A stretch of 64,000 nucleotides of DNA from Eudorina sp. 2006-703-Eu-15. Lineage: Eukaryota > Chlorophyta > Chlorophyceae > Chlamydomonadales > Volvocaceae. The stretch covers positions 197,501 to 261,500 of the forward strand of contig BDSI01000154.1 in the NCBI GenBank assembly GCA_003117195.1. Reading direction: 5' to 3'. The notes under the pieces are model-generated. The model worked only from the letters and a program-made list of their open reading frames with translations. It was not told the DNA's origin and ran no database searches. Made by a program: the position numbers and the translations under genes. This document shows, piece after piece, positions 58,301 to 64,000 of this stretch (within the stretch, counting starts at the first letter, position 1; each line of letters begins with the position of its first letter).

Positions 58301-61300
58301 CACCCAGCCACTCAGCCACTCAGCCACCCACCGGGGCGCGCTGCATTCCACCGCCAGTGCGGCCCTTCGGTGCGGGTACGCGGGTGTCGGGGGGACGGGT
58401 GCGGGCCCGGAGCTGCCAGCAGATCCGACGCCGTGTGTGGTAGGCCCTGCCGCCGCCGCCGTCGTCGTCGTTGCTGAGATGCCGCCGGGGCTGCCGTTGG
58501 GCCTCGCACTCGGGCGGGAGGGGCCGGGGGACGAATCCGCAGCGGCGGTGGTGGCGGCGACGGCGGCGGCGGGAGAGCCGCCGCCGCTGCAGCCGCCGCC
58601 GGCGGCGGGAGTGATGCCGCCGCCGCGGGGCTGTCCGTCCGGGTAGCTGCGGGGAGGGTGAAGCGCAGCGCGACCTGCTGCCCGCCGTACAGCAGTCCCG
58701 GAGGCCTGGAGCGAACACCCAGCAGGTAAGCGACATAAAGGACGGGTCAGGTCGGGGCGGGGCGGGGCGGCACGGGGCGGGGCGGGGGTGCCGTTGCCCA
58801 GGCAGTGGCGGCAGGCAGGCGCCCAATTTCACAGCAACCGGACGCCGCCGCCGCGAACCTACCCCGGCACGCACCCAGCCGCGCACGCACACGCACATGC
58901 CCATGCAGTGGAGGATGTGCGGGGATGTGAGGTGTTTGCGCCGCTTGATGGCGACTGAACCGAACAGCCGCAGCCATACGCGTTCACATATACTCCCGGT
59001 GCGATGCGTCGGGATCGGATCGGATCAGGCTCGATCCTGCGGGGGGGGCCGGGCTTGGCGACTTGCTGCAACCATGCTGGATTGGCGAGGACGGACGGGA
59101 GGCCACACACGCAGCTGATGGTTCAGGACGGACATCGGTGTTCTAGGCTTCCCTTGGTTCAGTCGAAGAGACGGGAGTGATCAACCCAAGATGTGGAAGA
59201 AGTATCCTGTACCACGACCGACGCGCACTGGCATGGCTGCCTGGCGACATACAACGCGCAGCATAACAACATAACTGACCCAACTCGTTTGCCATGTAAG
59301 ACGCTGATTGCTAATCTTCGATGCTGACTAACGAATCACAACGATCTGTTGTTGGCATTCCGTCGTTTTTGTGTGAGCGCGCGCAAAACCGACAAAACCG
59401 ACAAAACCGACTTCACATTCTCAACTGAGATAGGCTGAACTCTTGGAGTTCCGTCTGCTTTAATTTCATGCGCATATTTTGATTAAGTCGTTTTCATAAT
59501 ATCTTAATTTGTCGTGGAAAATTGCGTGCCAGCTACAATGTTGGCGGACAATGGGAGCCAGCGGGCGGCGGGTGCGACGCACACCGAGGACCAAACAGAG
59601 ATCCCGGAGCTGCCTGCTTTCAGGGAACTCGTCAAACAGCTCGTCCTCGTCCGAAAAATGTCCCAGTCGGATCTGTTTAGCTGCATCCGGCAGGTGCTGC
59701 GTGAGGAGGCGGACGCGTTGCCCAGGGTGCAGGTGGCCTACTGCGCCTCCTACGGCGGCTGGGGAGTCAGCAAGCCGTTCGAAGAGCATTCGAAAGAATC
59801 CGTCGTCGGCTTCAAAAGCCACGACATTTATAACGGCGACGGGGTGCGTGTAATGGTGGTGCCGCATCTAGCACCTTTCGGGCGCCAGTGCGCCGCGGCC
59901 CACCCTGACATCGCCGCCGCGGTCCAGACGTATCATCATTACAACCTTGGGGACGTTTTCGATGGCCTGGAACGGCTGAAAGCGGCGGTCTTGGACGCCT
60001 CCACTGCAACAGACAACCTTGCCCGGGTGTGTAACCTCGAGGACACCCCAGACAATTTTTTTGGCGGCGATGCACCGGCGCCTCGCTACCTGGCACGCTG
60101 CAGCAGACCCCTCAACGTCGAGGATACCAAGGAGTTTACAAAGTTCAGCTTCATTGTTGCGTGCGTGCGGGTGATGCGCGAAGAAGGCCTGGCCGCAAAG
60201 TGCATCCGTCGGAAGTTGCTGGGGAGACCCCGGATCGATCCCGGGGTCCTGGATTTGATTATCGAGTCCGTTAGTTGCGTATCAGTTTCCAGAGGAGGTC
60301 GAGAACGCGAGACGGCCTAGCGACATGCGCGAAGATTTCGATGTGGTGGACGGTAGGTATACATCCTTTGCGGACGCGGTCGAGCTCTGCAACGGCTCGC
60401 CAAGGCAGTGGGTGACGTGGGAGTGCCAAGAGCACTTTGACAAGCAGGCGGGATGCGGGTCCACCTTGTAACGGTTACATTACATTAAGCAGGCGATGCG
60501 GTTCCTGATGCGGCACCCGGGGGTGCTGCCCCCGCCCCGCCACCCAGCCCGCCCCCGGTACCCTTTGTACCCCACGTGGCCCCGGCGTCGCCAGCATCGG
60601 AAGTTGGCGGCGAGGACACGTACCTCAGCTTGGGGCTGTCCTTCGCAAGCACGCCGTCTTGCAGGATCGAGACAGACAAGGTGCCGCAGGTTGTGGACTG
60701 GGAGATCAGGGACCATGACGGATACGAACAGGTTGAAATTGTTTGAGATCCAACCACCGAGGGAGACGTCGGGCTGGAGCAGCATGCATACCGTGTATTT
60801 AGAGAAGAGACCCGCCCGACCCAAACCAAGGACCAAAATACTTCCCATAATACCGTGTGTGTTCTCAGGCAGGCGTGTGTGTGTGGATGTGTGTGTGTGT
60901 GTGGTTATGTGTGGTTGTGTGTGTGTGAGCGGACGTGCATCATGAGAGCGGCCTGTGCGTCCTGATGCGGACGAGGGCCGAGTGCCATGCGGACCGTGGG
61001 GTGGGGCGGGGTCGTGGAGATCGAAACGAAACCCAAGCCCGGGGTAAGGGGTAGGGGTAGGGGTAGGGGTGTAGACCTTACTTCAAATGACAGATTGCGT
61101 ACGGCATGGCCGGATCCCGATCCAAGGTAGCGTTGTACGACACTGGTAGTACAAGACGGGGTCGGTTGTGGAAGAGCTGCTTTGGCGCCGGGGGTTAAGA
61201 TACGGACTCTTTGACGAATGCGAGTCTCACCCTCGCGTGGCTGTAACTCGGCACATGTATACAAGTAGGATGCTGAAGGACTGCGAGCTGATGAATGTGA

Positions 61301-63536
61301 AGGATCGTGAGGGAATGCGAAGCGTAGTGAAGGAGTGTGAAGGACTGCGGAGGATTTTGGCTGGTTCAAGGTTGTGCGTGGACGGACGCTCCCACACGCA
61401 AGCAATGAAGCCGGCGGGCCACCGGCCCTCAACGCTGCACGTCAACAACCTAATCATCGGCACTCGATCGCCTCCCGCATCATTAACCGATGGATACTCC
61501 ATCCGGCTGTCGCTCGGCCGTTGTGTTTCTCGGTGCAGTCAGTCACTCTTACCGGTGTACGTAGCTAGGAGATGTACGGGCGACGGTGCGTGCGTGTGTT
61601 TGAACCGCGCGTGACCGCCATCTGGCCAGGGACGTACGCGGACGTGGACGTGACTCTGGCCATCCCGGTCACAGGGCTTAGATCGCACGTCGGCCAACTG
61701 CGGTAAGCCGACCGATGGGACGGTTGCTGCAGACATGGCGACCAGTATGCGTAATGTGGCTATAGATAGTACGTAGCTGCAGGCAGCCAGCCTTTACGGC
61801 AGCGCTCGCTTGCAGGCAGGTAGGATGACGTCAGGACGGCTGGGCTGGTTGCTTCCGCTTCACACATGGTCGTGTTTGCGGTCAAGTTCTGGTTCAGGTT
61901 CAGGAGCTTCAGGTTTAGGGTCGGGGTCGGGGTCGGGGTCGGGTCGGGGTCGGGGTCGGGTCGGGGTCGGGTCGGGGTCGGGGTCGGGTCGGGGTCGGGT
62001 CGGGGTCGGGGTCGGGTCGGGGTCGGGGTCGGGTCGGGGTCGGAGTGGTGGCTTCCTTGGTGCTCGCTCGTGGACCTTGGACAGACAGAGGCCCGGCTGT
62101 CGAACCGCCGGCGAGCCGGGCGGTGACTTTCACTTGTACTGCAGCACGCGGCGCTTTGCGTGCCGTTGGCTGGGCTGCGTTCCCTTTCGGGCGGATGCAG
62201 ACGTGCGGTTTGGTTTCATTGGCCACTCCGACCTCTTCGGCTCCCCCGCTTTGGACCGTTACGGTGAACTGGTCCTTCACTTCTCTCACTTCATTCGCCC
62301 TTGCCTCTTCACTCTTCACTCCCCACGGGCCGGCCATAAACCACATTCCCCTAGCGCTGCGTTGTCCTGTGTCGGTCAGCGGGCGGGGTCGGTCCTCGGT
62401 TGACAGCGAGCCGCACCCACCCGCACGAACCCACGCTACCACCAAGCGCATTCGCCCTCGGATGTCATACGGTATATGGTGCGTTTGTCGCGCGCACCGG
62501 CGTTTGTCGCGCGCACCGGTGTTTGTCGCTCGCACCCGTTGTCGCTCGCACCCGAGCTAGCGACTCATCACCGCTTCCCGCAACGGCGCCAAAACGCCAC
62601 GGTCCTTCCGATCGGCAGCCCTACTTCCCCCTGGCGAGCACGCCGCCCACGCCCTTCGTTGATGCCCGCGCCGTCTGCAGCCTAGCTCTACCGGGTGGCA
62701 ACATCACCGACCGCCCCGGGCGGACACCTCACCTCACCTTACGGTCCCCGACAGCAGGGGCAGATCCAGGAACGCGTGATCATCGCCGCCGCTGCCAACA
62801 CCGCCCGAAGCGGAGGAGACGGACGGCGCAGGCGCTGATGCGGACGCTGATGCTGGCGCTGATGACGCTGACGCCTCGCAGACCTGCCGAGCTAGCTCCA
62901 GCGCCTGCCGTTCCGAGGAGTCCAGCACCAGTGCCGCGGCTTCGAAGCCACCTGGGCCGGTGTCGTACACGTCCGGAAATACGGCCCGCAATGCCTGCGT
63001 AGAGAGGAGGCAACGGCGAGAGGTCGGTGGTGGATCAGCGCAGCGTGAGCCGTGGGGGTCACGGCCAAGGGCGCAGGCGGGTTTACGGGGGCCCTTGCAA
63101 TCTATGGGCAACGTACAAGTGAAGGAGTTGAATCAGAGCTTAACGGGTTGACACATTTGAAAATTTGGGGGTGACCCTGGTAGCTGCGAAACATGGAGAA
63201 CGCCGGGGTGAAGGGACGTTGAGAGGTCGGCCCAACTTCAACCAACAACCACCATCGGTCCGACTCCACCATCGCGTATTCCTTTGATTGCCTGGCACTT
63301 GAGTCAATTGTGACTTTCATAGTCACACAGGCACACCATCACAGCGCAACGGATAGTGTTCATTTTGACACAGTGTGCGGCACCCTTAGAGCACAGCGAC
63401 AGAGAGTCTGGTCTGCCATGATGGCCCCTCTGCCAGTCCCATCTATCACATGGCCCTGTACTCAAGCCACGGCAGTGCAGCCCACCTCAATTTCGTCCAC
63501 TTGTCGCTGAAGCTGCTCCAGCCAGTCTCGCATCAT
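55370..63536 (-). CDS. RWD and DUF1115 domain protein, RWDD2-like
   Basis: Six exons (minus): 63536-63486, 62994-62738, 58706-58332, 57750-57651, 56833-56485 and 55866-55370 (1629 nt, 542 aa, every junction in phase). The RWD domain starts WLEQLQRQVDEIEALRAVFP and continues with VALRFTLP. After a ~75-residue Ala/Gly/Pro/Thr insertion it resumes AYPHRRAALAVECSAPRLL, HEQLTAAV and CLLLAVDALRDAVEELQ. The DUF1115 part has WLHHLKSLEKRKLLVQWARE, LGLAGACKPGFPG, VVVVEGYSADVREFLTRMRG-LSW and, after a Ser/His/Gln-rich insertion, the end GLHHVFMTALKL. RWDD2 proteins are widespread and poorly understood; RWD domains mediate protein binding. Intron 2 is 4031 bp and holds a plus-strand pseudogene. Confidence 0.85.
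56140..56180 (+). repeat. Hairpin repeat with G-run loop
   Basis: Contains GTCGCCGATCACCCGCGG, a G run and ATCCGCTGTAACACC. It lies in the last intron... actually inside intron 5 of the RWD gene, antisense to it. A second copy follows at 56224. Confidence 0.6.
56224..56285 (+). repeat. Hairpin repeat with 5' block
   Basis: Contains TGAGGAAGCTTCGGCTGTCA, CCGATGACCCTAGCGGGG, TCCGCTGTAACGTCC and TTACTATCC. Shares its 5' block with 42132-42209. It lies in RWD gene intron 5 (56484-55867). Confidence 0.7.
57092..57126 (+). repeat. Degenerate hairpin repeat
   Basis: Contains GTCGATGACCCGCGGGGTCG, then CACTGCAACGC. The tail is not conserved. It lies in RWD gene intron 4. Confidence 0.55.
57374..57471 (+). 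repeat. 28-bp tandem repeat
   Basis: Three full units and one partial unit containing CCCGTACTTGGCTATTGCC and GTACGCAAC, in RWD gene intron 4. The units are almost identical, so the expansion is recent. Confidence 0.9.
57516..57650 (+). repeat. 15-bp tandem repeat at the exon 4 donor
   Basis: About eight copies of CAGCCACCCACCCAC abut the 5' splice site of RWD exon 4 (57651). The transcript strand is therefore a G-rich GGGTGGGTGGCTG array starting inside the donor GTGGGT. Confidence 0.9.
59538..60746 (+). pseudogene. Broken gene with giant-virus-like motifs, nested in RWD intron 2
   Basis: An open frame from ATG 59538 runs to a stop at 60318-60320 (about 260 codons). It contains VQVAYCASYGGWGVS, and coding-looking sequence continues in the next frame from about 60280 (FPEEVENARRPSDMRED). 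That frame is cut by a 36-bp insertion at 60451-60486 that brings a stop. Further on, another frame has a Pro-rich stretch and EDTYLSLGLSF, ending DWEIRDHDGYEQVEIV at 60746. A YGG[FWY][GS]xS motif early and a [DE]xDGxE motif at the end recall a protein family common in nucleocytoplasmic large DNA viruses; this is from memory and is an inference. At least two frame changes and one insertion make it a pseudogene unless undetected introns explain some of them. Orientation is opposite to the host gene. Confidence 0.5.
60451..60486 (+). mobile_element. 36-bp hairpin-tail insertion in the pseudogene
   Basis: Contains GCGGGTCCACCTTGTAACGG and ends TTACATTACATT. Perfect 9-bp direct repeats AAGCAGGCG flank it at 60442-60450 and 60487-60495, and the bases after the right repeat continue the interrupted coding sequence. 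It introduces a stop (TTG TAA) into the host frame. Confidence 0.85.
61912..62044 (+). repeat. GGGTCGGGGTC tandem array
   Basis: About a dozen units of GGGTCGGGGTC with single-unit slips, in RWD gene intron 2. Open frames across it code only for Gly/Ser/Arg or Pro/Asp/Thr repeats. Confidence 0.9.
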
Positions 63537-64000
63537 GTCCCTGTTCCCAATCGACCTTTATCAAAATATTAAAACCGAGCGGCAGTCTTACGGTTAAAAA
63601 AACTGTATGTGTTGCAATGCTTGGCCTGGCAACTTGGCCTGGCCAATGGACTTCAACGTCAATGAGTAATGTGAGAATGTTAGAGATACCATTCAGATTT
63701 GCAGCTGACGGAGTTGCAGTGATGAGTTTGTTGCATCGGATTGACGTCGCATCGGATTTAGCGATGCACGTTACCGTTAAATCGGCCAACTGAAAGTTCC
63801 GAAGACATTCAGAAAGTCACCCTAGGAACCGACGTAAGAAGTCAATTTCAAATATTTTATACTGCTAATTTATTTTGTCGTTGTTAGTCTGTTGATTGTC
63901 TACACTGGTGCAAGAATGGCCGTGACGACGGCCTGTGGTTCACGTCGCCTTGACCTTCCAGTTTCATCTCCGGGTCCGGTGGGTGGCCATGTGATGTCAG
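63537..64000. other. 5' flank of the RWD gene
   Basis: No gene seen. The sequence becomes AT-richer, with TATTTTATACTG near 63855. This should include the RWD gene promoter and 5' untranslated region. Confidence 0.5.

Noticed and set aside
58620..58660. Apparent one-base deletion in the C run of RWD exon 3
   Set aside because: Careful codon-by-codon reading from the exon 3 acceptor to the donor gives a continuous frame with the right phases at both ends, so no frameshift is needed.
61915..62535. 206-codon minus-strand ORF over the GGGTCGGGGTC array
   Set aside because: Its C-terminal third is only repeat translation and the rest shows no domain. It lies in an intron of the RWD gene.

Overview
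The window looks like nuclear DNA from a chlamydomonadalean (volvocine-type) green alga. The signs are GC-rich, intron-dense genes with GTGAG, GTGGG or GTGCGT donors, TGTAA polyadenylation-type signals, (CA)n and (GGC)n tracts, low-complexity Ala/Gly/Pro insertions inside conserved domains, and Pro-rich extracellular linkers. All gene models were built by hand from reading frames, splice-site phase and family motifs. Every multi-exon total given below is divisible by three.

Layout. 1-6.7 kb: no gene seen, microsatellites only. 6.7-10.1 kb (-): a PLATZ zinc-binding transcription factor. 10.1-13.1 kb: no confident gene, one long orphan ORF. 13.1-15.0 kb (-): an unrecognised 267-aa protein. 15.25-19.03 kb (-): a UVR-motif plus ApaG-domain protein with a likely plastid transit peptide. 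It is head-to-head with 19.32-20.51 kb (+), a nucleoside diphosphate kinase, across about 290 bp. 21.6-28.2 kb (+): the large subunit of replication protein A, 13 exons and 639 aa, with no cysteines in its DBD-C zinc-ribbon segment. 31-47 kb (-): a same-strand block of four Golgi-type glycosyltransferase genes, three of GT61 (DUF563) type and one fucosyltransferase-like, separated by non-coding DNA, a minisatellite and a decayed retroelement. 50.1-52.6 kb (+): a secreted GH5-type glycoside hydrolase with a Pro-rich linker and a duplicated Cys-rich tail. 55.4-63.5 kb (-): an RWD plus DUF1115 (RWDD2-like) gene. Its 4-kb second intron holds, on the opposite strand, a broken gene whose motifs recall giant DNA viruses.

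The most unusual signal is a dispersed set of very short insertions (27-60 bp). Each is little more than one hairpin followed by a TGTAAC-type box and a short tail. At least five are flanked by perfect 7-10 bp direct repeats that look like target-site duplications, and a sixth has a 6-bp repeat. They occur in an RPA1 intron, a GH5 intron, intergenic DNA and the coding frame of the virus-like pseudogene. One subfamily matches the 3' end of a decayed non-LTR-type element at 42.3-43.8 kb, so I read them as extreme 5'-truncated or minimal retroposed 3' ends.
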